Source: Paraburkholderia fungorum (lineage in GTDB: Bacteria; Pseudomonadota; Gammaproteobacteria; Burkholderiales; Burkholderiaceae). From it: 64,000 bases of DNA. The stretch covers positions 3,100,001 to 3,164,000 of the forward strand of contig NZ_FNKP01000001.1 of the NCBI RefSeq assembly GCF_900099835.1. Direction: 5' to 3'. Of this stretch, positions 28,706-41,546 are shown in pieces. The position numbers and the translations under genes were made by a program. Each line of letters starts with the position of its first letter. Positions within the stretch are counted from its first letter, which is position 1. The notes below the pieces were generated by a model that was not told the DNA's origin, made no database searches, and saw only the letters and a program-made list of their open reading frames with translations.

Positions 28706-29701
28706 GTGAGAGTCTTCCGCGGTCTTCCCAATGCCGAAAGCCGTGCGCCCTGCGCACTGACCATCGGCAACTTCGACGGTGTCCACCGCGGCCATCAGGC
28801 TCTGCTCGCCCATGTGCGCGCAGCAGCGGATGCGCGCGGCCTGCCCGTCTGCGTGATGACCTTCGAGCCGCACCCGCGCGAGTTCTTCAATCCGGCCGGC
28901 GCGCCGCCCCGCATCGCGTTGCTGCGCGACAAGCTGGAAGCGTTGCGCGCCAATGGTGTCGATCGGGTGGTGGTCGAGCATTTCAATCACACTTTTGCCA
29001 GCCAGTCGCCGGATGCGTTCGTCGAACGGATCATCGTCAACGGGCTGCATGCACGCTGGGTGATGATCGGCGACGATTTCCGCTACGGCGCGAAGCGCGC
29101 GGGCGATTTTGCGTCGCTGAAGGCAGCGGGCCAGCAATACGGCTTCGAAGTCGAGCAGATGGCGACGGTTGCCGATCCGACGGGTGCGCGCATTTCCAGC
29201 TCCGGCGTACGCGCGGCCCTGGTAGCGGGCGACCTCGATGCGGCCCGCTCTGCGCTGGGCCGCGATTATCTGATCAGCGGCCATGTCGTGCACGGCATGA
29301 AACTCGGCCGCGATCTCGGTTTCCCCACGCTCAACCTGCCGATCGCGCACAAGCGCCCGGCGCTCGCCGGCATTTTCGTCGTGCGCGTGCACGGTGTCGC
29401 CGCCGAACCGTTGCCGGGTGTCGCAAGCCTCGGCCTGCGTCCCACCGTCGACGATTCCGGCCGCGTGCTGCTCGAAGTGCACCTGCTCGACTGGCACGGC
29501 GACGCGTATGGCAAACTCGTGCGCGTCGAATTCCTGAAGAAGCTGCGTGACGAGGAAAAGTATGTCGACCTCGAAACGCTGACCAAAGCGATCGCGCGCG
29601 ACGTCGTCAATGCGCGCGCGTGGTTCGCGGCCGCCGGCGCGGGTGCGCCGGGTAGCCGCTCCACCGGTTTCGCCACCTCGGCCACCGACCGAATTAGATA
29701 G
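28706..29701 (+). CDS. ribF: Bifunctional riboflavin kinase / FAD synthetase
   Basis: A 331-residue two-domain enzyme making FMN and FAD. The N-terminal nucleotidyltransferase domain has [14 protein letters not shown] and [14 protein letters not shown]; the C-terminal riboflavin kinase domain has [21 protein letters not shown] and the catalytic LLEVHLLDW region. The GTG at 28706 gives the usual VRVFRGLP N-terminus and clears the promoter; no good ribosome-binding site is seen. It heads the conserved ribF-ileS-lspA cluster. Confidence 0.94.
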   Translation: MRVFRGLPNAESRAPCALTIGNFDGVHRGHQALLAHVRAAADARGLPVCVMTFEPHPREFFNPAGAPPRIALLRDKLEALRANGVDRVVVEHFNHTFASQSPDAFVERIIVNGLHARWVMIGDDFRYGAKRAGDFASLKAAGQQYGFEVEQMATVADPTGARISSSGVRAALVAGDLDAARSALGRDYLISGHVVHGMKLGRDLGFPTLNLPIAHKRPALAGIFVVRVHGVAAEPLPGVASLGLRPTVDDSGRVLLEVHLLDWHGDAYGKLVRVEFLKKLRDEEKYVDLETLTKAIARDVVNARAWFAAAGAGAPGSRSTGFATSATDRIR

Positions 29702-29871
29702 CCGCCGCGGACGAGGTGTGCGTGCCGAACGCCGCCTCGTCCGTCGCTGCGCGCATCGAAAGGCGTCCGTGGATCACGACATGCCTGCCGGGCGCGCCCA
29801 ACAACGCCCTCGCGCATCGTGCGCGACCCCGCGCCCTGCTGCGCATAGAACGAATTCACCGCGACCACATC

Positions 29872-32709
29872 ATGAGCAACAAGAAAGCCGATTCGAAACC
29901 GCAGTCACGCTACCCGGTGAACCTGCTCGACACGCCGTTCCCCATGCGCGGCGATCTGCCCAAGCGCGAGCCGCAATGGGTCAAGGAATGGCAGGAACGC
30001 AAGATCTACGAAAAGATCCGCGCCGCCAGCAAAGGCCGCAAGAAGTTCATCCTGCACGACGGCCCTCCGTATGCCAACGGTGACATCCACCTCGGCCACG
30101 CGGTGAACAAGATTCTGAAGGACATGATCGTCAAGGCGCGCAACCTGGCGGGCTTCGACGCGGTCTACGTGCCGGGCTGGGACTGCCACGGCATGCCGAT
30201 CGAAATCCAGATCGAAAAGCAGTTCGGCAAGTCGTTGCCGGCCGCCGAAGTGATGCAGAAGGCGCGCGCCTACGCGACCGAGCAGATCGAGAAGCAGAAG
30301 GTCGGCTTCCGCCGTCTCGGCGTGCTCGGCGACTGGGACAATCCGTACAAGACGATGAACTTCACGAACGAAGCCGGCGAAATCCGCGCGCTCGCGAAGA
30401 TCATGGAAAAGGGCTATGTGTTCCGCGGCCTGAAGCCGGTCAACTGGTGTTTCGACTGCGGCTCGGCCTTGGCTGAAGCGGAAGTCGAGTACAAGGACAA
30501 GACCGATCCGACCATCGACGTGCTGTTCAGCTTCGCCGAACCGGAAAAGACCGCGCAGGCGTTCGGCCTCGCTGCCTTGCCGCGCAATGAAGGCGGCATC
30601 GTCATCTGGACCACCACGCCGTGGACCATTCCCGCGAACCAGGCACTGAACCTGCACCCGGAAATCGTCTACGCGCTGGTCGACACGCCGCGTGGCCTGC
30701 TGATTCTCGCCCAGGAGCGCGTCGAAGCCTGCCTGAAGCAGTACAAGCTCGAAGGCACGATCATCGCGACCACCACGGGCGAGAAGCTCGTGAATCTGCG
30801 CTTCAACCACCCGCTGGCATCCGCGCATCCGTCGTACAAGCGCACGGCGCCGGTCTATCTCGGCGACTACGTGACGACCGAATCCGGCACGGGTGTCGTG
30901 CACTCGTCGCCCGCGTACGGCGTGGAAGACTTCGTGTCGTGCAAGGCGCACGGCATGTCCGACTCCGACATCATCAACCCGGTGATGGGCGACGGCCGCT
31001 ACATCGAATCGCTCGCGCTGTTCGGCGGACTGTCGATCTGGGCGGCGAATCCGCAGATCGTCGAAGCGCTGCAAAGCGCCGGCTCGCTGCTGCACACCGA
31101 GAAGTATTTGCACAGCTACATGCACTGCTGGCGCCACAAGACGCCGATCATCTATCGCGCGACGTCGCAGTGGTTCGCCGGCATGGACGTGAAGCCGAAC
31201 GACACCGACAAGACCCTGCGCGAAACCGCGCTCGAAGGTATCGAAAACACCGCGTTCTATCCGGCGTGGGGCAAGCAGCGTCTGTTCAGCATGATCGCCA
31301 ACCGCCCGGACTGGACGCTGTCGCGTCAGCGTCAATGGGGCGTGCCGATGGCGTTCTTCGTGCACAAGGAAACCGGCGAACTGCATCCGCGTACGCTGGA
31401 ATTGCTCGAAGAGGTCGCGCAACGTGTCGAGAAGGCCGGTATCGAAGCATGGCAATCGCTCGATCCGCGTGAACTGCTCGGCGACGACGCGAACATGTAC
31501 GAAAAGAACCGCGACACGCTCGACGTGTGGTTCGATTCGGGCACCACGCACTGGCATGTGCTGCGCGGCTCGCACAAAGACGAGCTGCAATTCCCGGCCG
31601 ACCTGTATCTGGAAGGTTCGGACCAGCATCGCGGCTGGTTCCATTCGTCGCTCTTGACCGCGTCGATGATCGACGGCCGTCCGCCGTACAACGCGCTGCT
31701 GACGCACGGCTTCACCGTCGACGGCGAAGGCCGCAAGATGAGCAAGTCGCTCGGCAACGGTATCGATCCGCATGAAGTGGCGAACCGGCTCGGCGCGGAA
31801 ATCATCCGTTTGTGGATTGCGTCGACCGACTACTCGGGCGAACTCGCGATCTCCGAAGAAATCCTGAAGCGCGTGACGGAAGGCTATCGCCGGATTCGCA
31901 ATACGCTGCGCTTCCTGATGGCGAACCTGTCGGACTTCGACTTCGCGCAGCACGCGCGTCCGGTCGAAGACTGGCTCGAGATCGATCGCTATGCAGTCGC
32001 GTTGTCGGCGAATCTGCAGAACGACATCCTCACGCACTACGACAAGTACGAGTTCCACCCGGTGGTCGCGAAGCTGCAGACGTTCTGCTCGGAAGACCTC
32101 GGCGGTTTCTACCTCGACGTGCTGAAAGACCGCCTGTACACCACGGCGGCCGACTCGGTCGCACGCCGTTCGGCACAGACCGCGCTGTACCACATCGCGC
32201 ACGGCCTGCTGCGTCTGATGGCGCCGTTCCTGTCGTTCACCGCCGAAGAAGCGTGGAAGGTGTTCCAGCCGAACAGCGAAACCATCTTCACCGAGACGTA
32301 TCACGCATTCCCGGCCGTACCGGACGCAGGCGAACTGCTCGACAAGTGGACGCTCCTGCGCGCGGCACGCAGCGACGTGACGAAGGCGCTGGAAGAAGCG
32401 CGCGTCGCGAACCTGATCGGCTCGTCGTTGCAGGCCGAAGTCGAAATCCGCGCGAGCGGCGCGCGTTACGACGCGCTCGCGAGCCTCGCCGACGACCTGA
32501 AGTTCGTGCTGATCACGTCGGCGGCTAACGTCGTCAAGGTCGATAGCGAAGCGGACGAAGGCGTCGAAGTGATCGCGTCGAAGTATCTGAAGTGCGAGCG
32601 CTGCTGGCACTATCGCGCGGATGTCGGCGCGAACGCGGAACACCCCACGTTGTGCGGCCGCTGCTTCAGCAATCTGTTCGGAAATGGTGAAACGAGGAGC
32701 GCGGCATAA
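29872..32709 (+). CDS. ileS: Isoleucyl-tRNA synthetase
   Basis: A 945-residue class I synthetase charging tRNA-Ile. The HIGH motif is [13 protein letters not shown], the KMSKS loop is [11 protein letters not shown], the editing domain includes [13 protein letters not shown], and a C-terminal zinc finger is visible as [12 protein letters not shown]...CGRC. This is the bacterial IleS1-type architecture with the zinc motif at the end. The ATG at 29872 is preceded by 170 bp of non-coding spacer after ribF. The stop overlaps lspA by one base (TAATG), so the two are translationally coupled. Confidence 0.98.
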   Translation: MSNKKADSKPQSRYPVNLLDTPFPMRGDLPKREPQWVKEWQERKIYEKIRAASKGRKKFILHDGPPYANGDIHLGHAVNKILKDMIVKARNLAGFDAVYVPGWDCHGMPIEIQIEKQFGKSLPAAEVMQKARAYATEQIEKQKVGFRRLGVLGDWDNPYKTMNFTNEAGEIRALAKIMEKGYVFRGLKPVNWCFDCGSALAEAEVEYKDKTDPTIDVLFSFAEPEKTAQAFGLAALPRNEGGIVIWTTTPWTIPANQALNLHPEIVYALVDTPRGLLILAQERVEACLKQYKLEGTIIATTTGEKLVNLRFNHPLASAHPSYKRTAPVYLGDYVTTESGTGVVHSSPAYGVEDFVSCKAHGMSDSDIINPVMGDGRYIESLALFGGLSIWAANPQIVEALQSAGSLLHTEKYLHSYMHCWRHKTPIIYRATSQWFAGMDVKPNDTDKTLRETALEGIENTAFYPAWGKQRLFSMIANRPDWTLSRQRQWGVPMAFFVHKETGELHPRTLELLEEVAQRVEKAGIEAWQSLDPRELLGDDANMYEKNRDTLDVWFDSGTTHWHVLRGSHKDELQFPADLYLEGSDQHRGWFHSSLLTASMIDGRPPYNALLTHGFTVDGEGRKMSKSLGNGIDPHEVANRLGAEIIRLWIASTDYSGELAISEEILKRVTEGYRRIRNTLRFLMANLSDFDFAQHARPVEDWLEIDRYAVALSANLQNDILTHYDKYEFHPVVAKLQTFCSEDLGGFYLDVLKDRLYTTAADSVARRSAQTALYHIAHGLLRLMAPFLSFTAEEAWKVFQPNSETIFTETYHAFPAVPDAGELLDKWTLLRAARSDVTKALEEARVANLIGSSLQAEVEIRASGARYDALASLADDLKFVLITSAANVVKVDSEADEGVEVIASKYLKCERCWHYRADVGANAEHPTLCGRCFSNLFGNGETRSAA

Positions 32710-33230
32710 TGGCGAGAACCATGTCGAAAAGCCCGTCGAAAACGTCTGCAGCAAGCAGTTCGCTGGCACCCTGGCTGGGCATCGCGCTCATCGTCATCCT
32801 GTTCGATCAGTTGACGAAAATCGCGGTCCAGAAGGTGTTCGCGTACGGTGTTCCGCACGAGGTCACGCCGTTTTTCAACCTGATCCTCGTCTACAACCGC
32901 GGCGCGGCGTTCAGCTTCCTCGCGATGGCGGGCGGCTGGCAGCGCTGGGCGTTCACCGCGCTCGGCGTGGTGGCCGCTATCGTGATCTGTTATCTGCTCA
33001 AGCGGCATAGCGGGCAGAAAATGTTCTGCACGGCGCTCTCGCTGATTCTCGGCGGCGCGCTCGGCAATGTGATCGACCGGCTCGCGTACGGCCACGTCAT
33101 CGACTTTCTCGATTTCCACCTGCGCGGTTCGCACTGGCCGGCGTTCAATCTCGCCGACAGCGCGATCACGATCGGCGCGATCCTGCTCGTGCTCGACGAA
33201 TTGCGGCGCGTACGCGGCTCATCACGCTGA
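32709..33230 (+). CDS. lspA: Signal peptidase II (prolipoprotein signal peptidase)
   Basis: A 173-residue inner-membrane aspartyl protease that cleaves lipoprotein signal peptides after lipidation. Four hydrophobic helices are present; the catalytic aspartates lie in [23 protein letters not shown] and [17 protein letters not shown] and [12 protein letters not shown] are family motifs. The N-terminal 20 residues are a hydrophilic Ser/Lys-rich extension. Its start overlaps the ileS stop by one base. Confidence 0.96.
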   Translation: MARTMSKSPSKTSAASSSLAPWLGIALIVILFDQLTKIAVQKVFAYGVPHEVTPFFNLILVYNRGAAFSFLAMAGGWQRWAFTALGVVAAIVICYLLKRHSGQKMFCTALSLILGGALGNVIDRLAYGHVIDFLDFHLRGSHWPAFNLADSAITIGAILLVLDELRRVRGSSR

Positions 33231-33299
33231 CACCGTTGGCTTGAGGCGGTGCGGTGCCTTTTCGGGTCCGACCGCGCTTACGCCCTGGTTTGAAACACG

Positions 33300-33338
33300 C
33301 AGCGGGGCGGGGTGCATCATCGATACCCCGCCCCGCTG
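33300..33338 (+). repeat. 14-bp perfect GC-rich inverted repeat upstream of coaBC
   Basis: CAGCGGGGCGGGGT (33300-33313) and its exact complement (33325-33338) flank an 11-base loop. No T-run follows, so it is not a standard terminator. It ends 20 bases before the coaBC ribosome-binding site. Confidence 0.8.
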
Positions 33339-33368
33339 CCCGCCACCACGCTTTGTCGGAGGCTTTCG

Positions 33369-34583
33369 TTGGCAACCGCAGAACTCGCAGGAAAACACCT
33401 CGTCCTCGGCATGTCGGGCGGGATTGCCTGCTACAAGATCGCCGAACTCACGCGCCTCCTGACCAAGGCGGGCGCAACGGTCCAGGTCGTCATGACCGAA
33501 GCGGCCACGCAGTTCATCACCCCCGTCACCATGCAGGCGCTCTCGGGCCGTCCGGTCTACACGAGCCAGTGGGACGGACGCGTGCCGAACAACATGGCGC
33601 ATATCGATCTGTCGCGTGAAGCCGACGCAATCGTGATCGCGCCCGCCTCCACCGATTTCCTCGCCAAACTTGCGCACGGCATGGCCGACGATCTGCTGTC
33701 GACGATGTGCGTCGCGCGCGATTGCCCACTGCTCGTCGTTCCGGCGATGAACCGTCAAATGTGGCAGAACCCGGCGACCCAGCGCAACGTCACGCAATTG
33801 CGCGCGGATGGCGTCGAAGTGCTCGGTCCCGATTCGGGCCCGCAGGCGTGCGGCGAAATCGGCGATGGCCGTATGCTCGAAGCAGCGGCGACGTACGAAG
33901 CGATCGCGTCGTTCTTCTCGCCGAAGATTCTGTCGGGCAAGCGTGTGTTGTTGACCGCCGGCCCGACTTTCGAGCCGCTCGATCCGGTGCGCGGCATCAC
34001 CAATCGTTCGAGCGGGAAGATGGGGTTCGCGTTGGCGCGCGCCGCGCAACAGGCAGGCGCGGACGTGCATCTGATCGCTGGTCCCGTCGCGCTCGACACG
34101 CCATGGGGCGTGTTCCGCGAAAACGTGCAAACCGCGCAGCAGATGCACGACGCGGTAATGCGCTCGGTGTCCGACGCCGACATCTTCATTGGCGTGGCCG
34201 CGGTGGCTGACTGGCGCGTCGATCACGTCAGCGAGCACAAGATCAAGAAGGCCGCCGACCGCGCGTTGCCGACCTTCTCGTTCGTCGAGAACCCGGATAT
34301 TTTGGCCTCGGTCGCGAGGTTGCCGCATCCGCCGTTCGCGGTGGGTTTTGCAGCAGAAAGCGGCGACCTCGAAGTCCACGGCGAAGAAAAGCGTGTCCGG
34401 AAAAACGTGCCGCTGCTAATCGGCAACCTCGGCCCACTGACATTCGGCCTCGACGATAACGAAGTGATTCTGTTCGAAGCAGCCGGTGCCACCAAGCTGC
34501 CACGCGCCGACAAGCAGACGCTCGCGCGCGCACTGATCGCGGAAATTGCGAAGCGTCTGCCCGATACGAGTCTGATTCGCTAA
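33369..34583 (+). CDS. coaBC: Bifunctional phosphopantothenoylcysteine decarboxylase / synthetase
   Basis: A 404-residue enzyme catalysing two coenzyme A steps. The N-terminal FMN-dependent CoaC domain has VLGMSGGIACYKIAELTRLL, APASTDFLAKLAHGMADDLLS and PAMNRQMWQNPATQRN (with the PXMNXXMW motif); the C-terminal CoaB domain has TAGPTFEPLDPVRGITNRSSGKMG and the KIKK substrate lysine motif. A TTG start is chosen because GGAGG lies six bases upstream and it gives LATAELAGKH at the expected N-terminus. It follows lspA by 138 bp. Confidence 0.92.
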   Translation: MATAELAGKHLVLGMSGGIACYKIAELTRLLTKAGATVQVVMTEAATQFITPVTMQALSGRPVYTSQWDGRVPNNMAHIDLSREADAIVIAPASTDFLAKLAHGMADDLLSTMCVARDCPLLVVPAMNRQMWQNPATQRNVTQLRADGVEVLGPDSGPQACGEIGDGRMLEAAATYEAIASFFSPKILSGKRVLLTAGPTFEPLDPVRGITNRSSGKMGFALARAAQQAGADVHLIAGPVALDTPWGVFRENVQTAQQMHDAVMRSVSDADIFIGVAAVADWRVDHVSEHKIKKAADRALPTFSFVENPDILASVARLPHPPFAVGFAAESGDLEVHGEEKRVRKNVPLLIGNLGPLTFGLDDNEVILFEAAGATKLPRADKQTLARALIAEIAKRLPDTSLIR

Positions 34584-34659
34584 AGCCGCCGCTACGTGAA
34601 AAGCGTGTGCGTCAGTCCGCGCACGCTCAGCGAATTGAATCCTCAGGAGCAGTACTGAC

Positions 34660-35679
34660 ATGACGCTACTTTCCGTGCTCGATCAAACGCCCGTGATCGC
34701 CGGGCACTCGGTGGCGGACGCCATCGCCGCCACCGTCGAACTCGCACAACTCGCCGACAACCTCGGCTACACCCGCTACTGGTGCGCCGAACATCACGGC
34801 TTGCGCGGGGTCTCGAACCCATGTCCCGAAGTGATGCTCGCGCGCCTGGGCAGCGTGACCCGGCGCATCCGACTCGGCTCCGGCGGCGTGATGCTGCCGT
34901 ACTACAGCCCGTTCAAGGTCGCCGAGCAATTCATGATGCTCGAGGCGCTGTTCCCGAATCGCATCGATCTCGGCGTGGGACGCGCGCCGGGCGGCGACAT
35001 CCGCACGGCCCAAGCGGTTGCGGCCGGCGACTACAATCGCGGCGACATTTTTCCGCAGCAAGTGGCCGATCTGGTCGGCCTCATGCACGGCACGTTGCCG
35101 CCCGATCACATCGCGCAAGGCGTTTTGCTGCAGCCACAAATCGAAACGCGTCCGCAATTGTGGATGCTCGGTTCCAGCGAATTCGGCGGCTTGCTCGCCG
35201 CGCAACTCGGTATTCGCTTCGCGTTCGCGCATTTCATCAATGCGCATTTCGGGCACCAGGTGGCGCTCGCTTATCGCGAGCGCTTCAAGGCGAGCCAGGA
35301 ATCGCAGCAGCCGTATCTGGCCGCCGCTGTTTTCGTCATTTGCGCGGACACGGAACAGGAAGCCGCCGACCTGGAAAAAGCCGTCGATCTGCGTCGTGTG
35401 CAAATGGCATATGGACTCAACGAGCCGATTCCGTCGATTGAACAAGGCGTTGCGCAGGAATACGGCGAGCGAGAAAAACTCGTGATCGCGCGCGAGAAAC
35501 CGCGCAGCATCGTCGGCACGCCTGAAACGGTCACCGAACGGCTACATGCTTTGCAGGAACAGTTCCAGGCCGACGAATTGATGGTGCTGACGGTTGCCGG
35601 CAGCTACCGCGCGCGCTTGCGCTCCTACGAACTTCTCGCCGACGCGTTCCAGCTCGGCTCGAACACCACTCAGCCCTAA
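34660..35679 (+). CDS. LLM-class flavin-dependent oxidoreductase (luciferase-like)
   Basis: A 339-residue luciferase-fold monooxygenase-like protein using reduced flavin. Characteristic segments are YWCAEHHGLRGVSNPCPEVMLARLG, IRLGSGGVMLPYYSPFKVAEQF and RIDLGVGRAPGGD, and the late IVGTPETVTERLHALQEQF. It fits the single-component YhbW/MsnO8 subgroup. The substrate is unknown. CAGGAG lies nine bases before the ATG. Its position between coaBC and dut separates two genes that are adjacent in E. coli. Confidence 0.88.
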   Translation: MTLLSVLDQTPVIAGHSVADAIAATVELAQLADNLGYTRYWCAEHHGLRGVSNPCPEVMLARLGSVTRRIRLGSGGVMLPYYSPFKVAEQFMMLEALFPNRIDLGVGRAPGGDIRTAQAVAAGDYNRGDIFPQQVADLVGLMHGTLPPDHIAQGVLLQPQIETRPQLWMLGSSEFGGLLAAQLGIRFAFAHFINAHFGHQVALAYRERFKASQESQQPYLAAAVFVICADTEQEAADLEKAVDLRRVQMAYGLNEPIPSIEQGVAQEYGEREKLVIAREKPRSIVGTPETVTERLHALQEQFQADELMVLTVAGSYRARLRSYELLADAFQLGSNTTQP

Positions 35680-35703
35680 CCCTCAAAAACATTTCCAATC
35701 TGC

Positions 35704-36150
35704 ATGAAACTCGACCTGAAGATTCTCGATGCGCGCATGCGCGATCAGCTCCCCGCCTACGCGACGACCGGCAGCGCGGGCCTCGACCTGCGCGCGTGTC
35801 TCGACGAACCGCTGACGCTGAAACCCGGCGAAACCGCATTGGTGCCGACGGGTCTCGCGATTCACGTCGGCGATCCGGGTTATGCGGCGCTGATCCTGCC
35901 GCGTTCGGGTTTGGGCCATAAGCACGGGATCGTGCTCGGTAACCTGGTCGGCCTGATCGACTCGGACTACCAGGGTCAACTGATGATCTCGACCTGGAAT
36001 CGCGGTGAAACGACGTTCGTGCTGAATCCGATGGAGCGTCTCGCTCAACTGGTTATCGTGCCGGTCGTGCAGGCCGAGTTCAATATCGTCGACGACTTCG
36101 AGCAGAGCGAGCGCGGCGTGGGCGGTTTTGGCAGCACGGGCAAGCACTAA
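35704..36150 (+). CDS. dut: dUTP diphosphatase
   Basis: A 148-residue trimeric dUTPase that hydrolyses dUTP to dUMP and pyrophosphate. All five motifs are visible: [43 protein letters not shown] and the C-terminal [10 protein letters not shown]. It keeps uracil out of DNA and supplies dUMP for thymidylate. It lies 24 bp after the luciferase-like gene and ends at the shared terminator facing clpA. Confidence 0.97.
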   Translation: MKLDLKILDARMRDQLPAYATTGSAGLDLRACLDEPLTLKPGETALVPTGLAIHVGDPGYAALILPRSGLGHKHGIVLGNLVGLIDSDYQGQLMISTWNRGETTFVLNPMERLAQLVIVPVVQAEFNIVDDFEQSERGVGGFGSTGKH

Positions 36151-36215
36151 GCTATTGCTGCTTCGGCATCGTTCTTTCGAATGACGCCGAAACTTGCCAA
36201 CCGGAGCGCCAAAAG

Positions 36216-36249
36216 AAAACGGCGCGGGTTTTTCAACCCGCGCCGTTTT
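36216..36249. terminator. Bidirectional terminator between dut and clpA
   Basis: AAAACGGCGCGGGTT-tttc-AACCCGCGCCGTTTT between convergent genes, with A/T runs on both sides. Confidence 0.9.
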
Positions 36250-36281
36250 GCTTTCTGGCGCAACTTGGGACGGCTTAAGCC

Positions 36282-38575
<2,294 letters not shown>

Positions 38576-38579
<4 letters not shown>

Positions 38580-38890
38580 GCTTCCTCCATCACACACTGC
38601 AGCGGATGCCCGGCCTGCCGTGCGTGGGTAACGACTTGCTCGACTTTGGTCGACGCGATGTCCCGCGTATAGACCCCACAAACTCCCCTGCCCTCGCGAT
38701 GCACCTTCAACATTACCTGTGTTGCGGTTTCACGATCTTTATTGAAGTATTCCTGCACGATCATCACGACAAATTCCATTGGCGTGAAGTCGTCGTTCAA
38801 CAGCACCACCTTGTACATGGCTGGCGGCTTGAGCTTCTTCTCCTGCCGCTCCAGTACGGTGCCGTCCTGCTTGTCCGGGATAATCGCCAT
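38576..38890 (-). CDS. clpS: ClpS adaptor protein
   Basis: A 104-residue adaptor that delivers N-end-rule substrates to ClpA. The flexible N-terminus is followed by [24 protein letters not shown], whose DDFTPM segment forms the N-degron pocket, then the conserved [24 protein letters not shown]. It lies directly upstream of clpA with a four-base overlap. Confidence 0.97.
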
Positions 38891-39434
38891 ACACCCATTC
38901 TAAACAACTAGGACAGGCCCGCAATCCTGTCAAAACCCGGCCAACCGGCCGATGAGCCCGTTCGCTACCGCCTGATGGGTGAAACTCCGTCATGCGTGCG
39001 ATTCGACGAGCCGATTGCGGAGCCGGCCCCTATCCTGATGCAGCGCGGCCGTGTTGCACCGCAGTCGGATCGAGTATCGCACAACCTGCCGGAGCCGGTT
39101 GGGACGCTCGTCAAAGCCAGACCAGCCCGGCGACCCTTAGCACAGCATGTGAGTCGATTATGCGACTTTTCAAGCGGTCCCGCTTGCGCAACCGCACATA
39201 ACGGAAGCGGTAAAAACCCTGGAAACTGGCCTGTTTGCAACGCGACAACGGCATCTCAAAATTTTCTTGACACTCGAATAAAGAGCCTCAACAATCAAGC
39301 TGGCACTTTTTTCACTGAGCCATAATTCGAAAAAATGCCGATGGTGAGCTTGTGAGGAGGGAGTGGCTGCATAACGCGGTCACGGAGCTTTTCGAGGGCT
39401 CGTGGTAGTGACATGAGTTACAGGGGAAGTTGGA
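38891..39434. other. 544-bp intergenic region between clpS and the cold-shock gene
   Basis: It carries the clpS-clpA promoter region on the minus strand and the promoter plus long 5' leader of the cold-shock gene. Open frames in it have poor codon bias and no ribosome-binding site, and no other gene is supported. Confidence 0.6.
39267..39295 (+). promoter_or_regulatory. Promoter and start of the long leader of the cold-shock gene
   Basis: A perfect -35 TTGACA (39267-39272), 17-bp spacer and AACAAT (39290-39295) predict a start near 39302 and a 5' leader of about 130 nt, the length typical of temperature-responsive csp leaders. Confidence 0.65.
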
Positions 39435-39641
39435 ATGGCAACTGGTACGGTCAAATGGTTCAATGACGCAAAAGGTTTCGGATTTATCACGCCTGATGAA
39501 GGCGGCGAAGATCTGTTTGCACACTTCTCGGCCATCCAGATGAATGGGTTCAAAACCCTCAAGGAAGGCCAAAAGGTAACCTTCGAGGTCGTGCAAGGCC
39601 CGAAAGGCAAGCAGGCATCGAACATTCAGGCTCCCGCCTAA
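39435..39641 (+). CDS. Cold-shock protein (CspA family)
   Basis: A 68-residue single cold-shock domain that binds single-stranded RNA and DNA. RNP1 is KGFGFITPD and RNP2 is DLFAHFS, with the opening [17 protein letters not shown]. It may act as an RNA chaperone at low temperature or constitutively; many bacteria hold several paralogs. GGGAAG lies about eight bases before the ATG. A strong terminator follows within 25 bp. Confidence 0.95.
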   Translation: MATGTVKWFNDAKGFGFITPDEGGEDLFAHFSAIQMNGFKTLKEGQKVTFEVVQGPKGKQASNIQAPA

Positions 39642-39663
39642 AACTGTTCGTTACCTGTCCTTT

Positions 39664-39694
39664 GAAACCCGGCTTCGTGCCGGGTTTCTTTTTT
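39664..39694 (+). terminator. Intrinsic terminator after the cold-shock gene
   Basis: GAAACCCGGC-ttcgt-GCCGGGTTTC followed by TTTTTT. Confidence 0.92.
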
Positions 39695-39872
39695 GGAGAA
39701 ACGTTTCTAATTGCCGCCGATTTTTATCGACCGAACGCGACTCCCAATTATTGGGCACAGCTACGTCTAATACTCATTGCGCGATTTAAAATCGGTCGTG
39801 GAAATTACTACGGCGCGCAAACAGCATCTGCATTAAAGACGGGTAAATACGTAGGCAAATCGGCGGACAAAA

Positions 39873-39908
39873 AAATAACCCCGCCGCCTTCCGACGCCGG
39901 GGTTATTT
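39873..39908 (-). terminator. Intrinsic terminator after icd
   Basis: AAATAACCCC (39873-39882) pairs with GGGGTTATTT (39899-39908); on the minus strand the stem is followed by a T-run. The 180 bases between this and the cold-shock terminator are A/T-rich and appear non-coding. Confidence 0.8.
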
Positions 39909-39939
39909 ATGCGCAATAGATTAATTCAGCGCGCAAGCC

Positions 39940-41196
39940 TTACATGTTTTCAATCATGACCTGACCGAATGCCGAACACGACACCTGAGTGGCGCCTTCC
40001 ATCAGGCGCGCAAAGTCGTATGTGACACGTTTTTGCAGAATCGATTTTTCCATCGACTCGATGATCAGGTCGGCCGCCTCGAACCAGCCGAGGTGGCGCA
40101 GCATCATTTCCGCCGACAGAATCTCCGAACCCGGATTCACATAGTCCTTGCCCGCGTACTTCGGCGCGGTGCCGTGCGTGGCTTCGAACATCGCGACCGA
40201 ATCCGACAGATTCGCACCCGGCGCAATCCCGATCCCGCCGACCTGTGCCGCCAGCGCGTCCGAAACGTAGTCGCCGTTCAGGTTCAGCGTCGCGATCACG
40301 TCGTATTCGGCCGGGCGCAACAGGATCTGCTGCAGGAACGCATCGGCAATCACGTCTTTCACGACCACGTCGCCGCCCGTCCGCGGATTCTTGACCTTCA
40401 TCCACGGACCGCCGTCGATCAGCTCCGCGTTGAATTCCTTCTGCGCCAGCGCATAACCGTAGTCGCGGAACGCGCCTTCGGTGTACTTCATGATGTTGCC
40501 CTTGTGCACCAGCGTGACCGAGCGGCGATCATTGTCGATCGCATATTGAATCGCCTTGCGCACCAGCCGCTCCGTGCCTTCGCGCGACACCGGCTTGACC
40601 CCGATCCCCGACGAGTCCGGAAAGCGGATCTTCTTCACGCCCATCTCGTCCTGCAGGAACTTGATGATTTTCTTCGCCTGCTCGGATCCGGCCGGCCATT
40701 CGATACCCGCGTAGATGTCTTCCGAGTTCTCGCGGAAAATCACCATGTCGGTCTTCTCGGGTTCGCGCATCGGCGACGGCACGCCTTTGAAATAGCGCAC
40801 CGGCCGCAGGCATACATACAGATCGAGTTCCTGGCGCAACGCGACGTTCAGTGAACGGATACCGCCGCCGACCGGCGTCGTAAGCGGTCCCTTGATCGAC
40901 ACGATGTATTCCTTGACCACCTGCAGCGTTTCTTCCGGGAGCCACACGTCCGGCCCATACACCCTGGTCGCCTTCTCGCCCGCGTAGATTTCCATCCAGT
41001 GGATTTTCTTCTTGCCCGCGTAGGCTTTCTCGACCGCGGCGTCCACCACCTTGATCATCACGGGCGTGATGTCGATACCCGTGCCGTCGCCTTCGATGAA
41101 CGGAATGATCGGCTGGTCGGAAACGTTGAGCGAGAAATCGGCGTTGACAGTGATCTTGTCACCACCGGTCGGAACCTTGATGTGCTGATACGACAT
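39940..41196 (-). CDS. icd: NADP-dependent isocitrate dehydrogenase
   Basis: A 418-residue TCA-cycle enzyme oxidising isocitrate to 2-oxoglutarate with NADP. It is the homodimeric E. coli-type form: [17 protein letters not shown], the isocitrate-binding [24 protein letters not shown] with the phosphorylatable-serine region [20 protein letters not shown], and [26 protein letters not shown]. The start at 41196 gives the usual [10 protein letters not shown]-terminus. The divergent rluE-like gene beside it echoes the icd-rluE neighbourhood of E. coli. Confidence 0.97.
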   Translation of the reverse strand: MSYQHIKVPTGGDKITVNADFSLNVSDQPIIPFIEGDGTGIDITPVMIKVVDAAVEKAYAGKKKIHWMEIYAGEKATRVYGPDVWLPEETLQVVKEYIVSIKGPLTTPVGGGIRSLNVALRQELDLYVCLRPVRYFKGVPSPMREPEKTDMVIFRENSEDIYAGIEWPAGSEQAKKIIKFLQDEMGVKKIRFPDSSGIGVKPVSREGTERLVRKAIQYAIDNDRRSVTLVHKGNIMKYTEGAFRDYGYALAQKEFNAELIDGGPWMKVKNPRTGGDVVVKDVIADAFLQQILLRPAEYDVIATLNLNGDYVSDALAAQVGGIGIAPGANLSDSVAMFEATHGTAPKYAGKDYVNPGSEILSAEMMLRHLGWFEAADLIIESMEKSILQKRVTYDFARLMEGATQVSCSAFGQVMIENM

Positions 41197-41546
41197 GATC
41201 GGACTCCAGTGAAGGCTATGCAGAAAGCTGATGGAAGACTGCGAAAATGGGTGCTCCTCGCTAAGCGCAATGCCGGACTGCCGCAAGCAGCTTGGCCGCT
41301 ATTCTAGCCCACGCTCCCGTAGCGACGCGGCCACGGCGGCTCGGGGTTTTCCAACATGGACAGGGGTCGGCGGAGGCGCGGCTCGCATCTTATGTTCTAT
41401 ATAAGAGTCAGGATTGGCCCGATTCGCGAATGCTTTATGATTCCGGCGTCCGCTTTTCGCTCAGCAGACGGCGCGGCACGTTCTGAGCGACATCGGAACG
41501 CTGCGCGCCGCGAGCGTTTTTCGCATCACTTCTATCCGTTTCTCTT
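41197..41546. other. 350-bp divergent promoter region between icd and the rluE-like gene
   Basis: On the plus strand TTGGCC (41414-41419), a 16-bp spacer and TATGAT (41436-41441) form a plausible promoter for the pseudouridine synthase. On the minus strand TAGAAT (41301-41306) is a possible icd -10 without a good -35. No gene is seen. Confidence 0.5.

Noticed and set aside
29905..32769. 954-codon open frame antisense to ileS
   Set aside because: Long antisense frames are expected in GC-rich coding DNA; the plus strand is unmistakable isoleucyl-tRNA synthetase.
38975..39325. 116-codon open frame between clpS and the cold-shock gene
   Set aside because: It has no ribosome-binding site, poor codon bias, no recognisable family and runs over the cold-shock promoter.
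39662..39919. 85-codon open frame after the cold-shock gene
   Set aside because: It lies across the cold-shock terminator and the icd terminator, in A/T-rich non-coding sequence.
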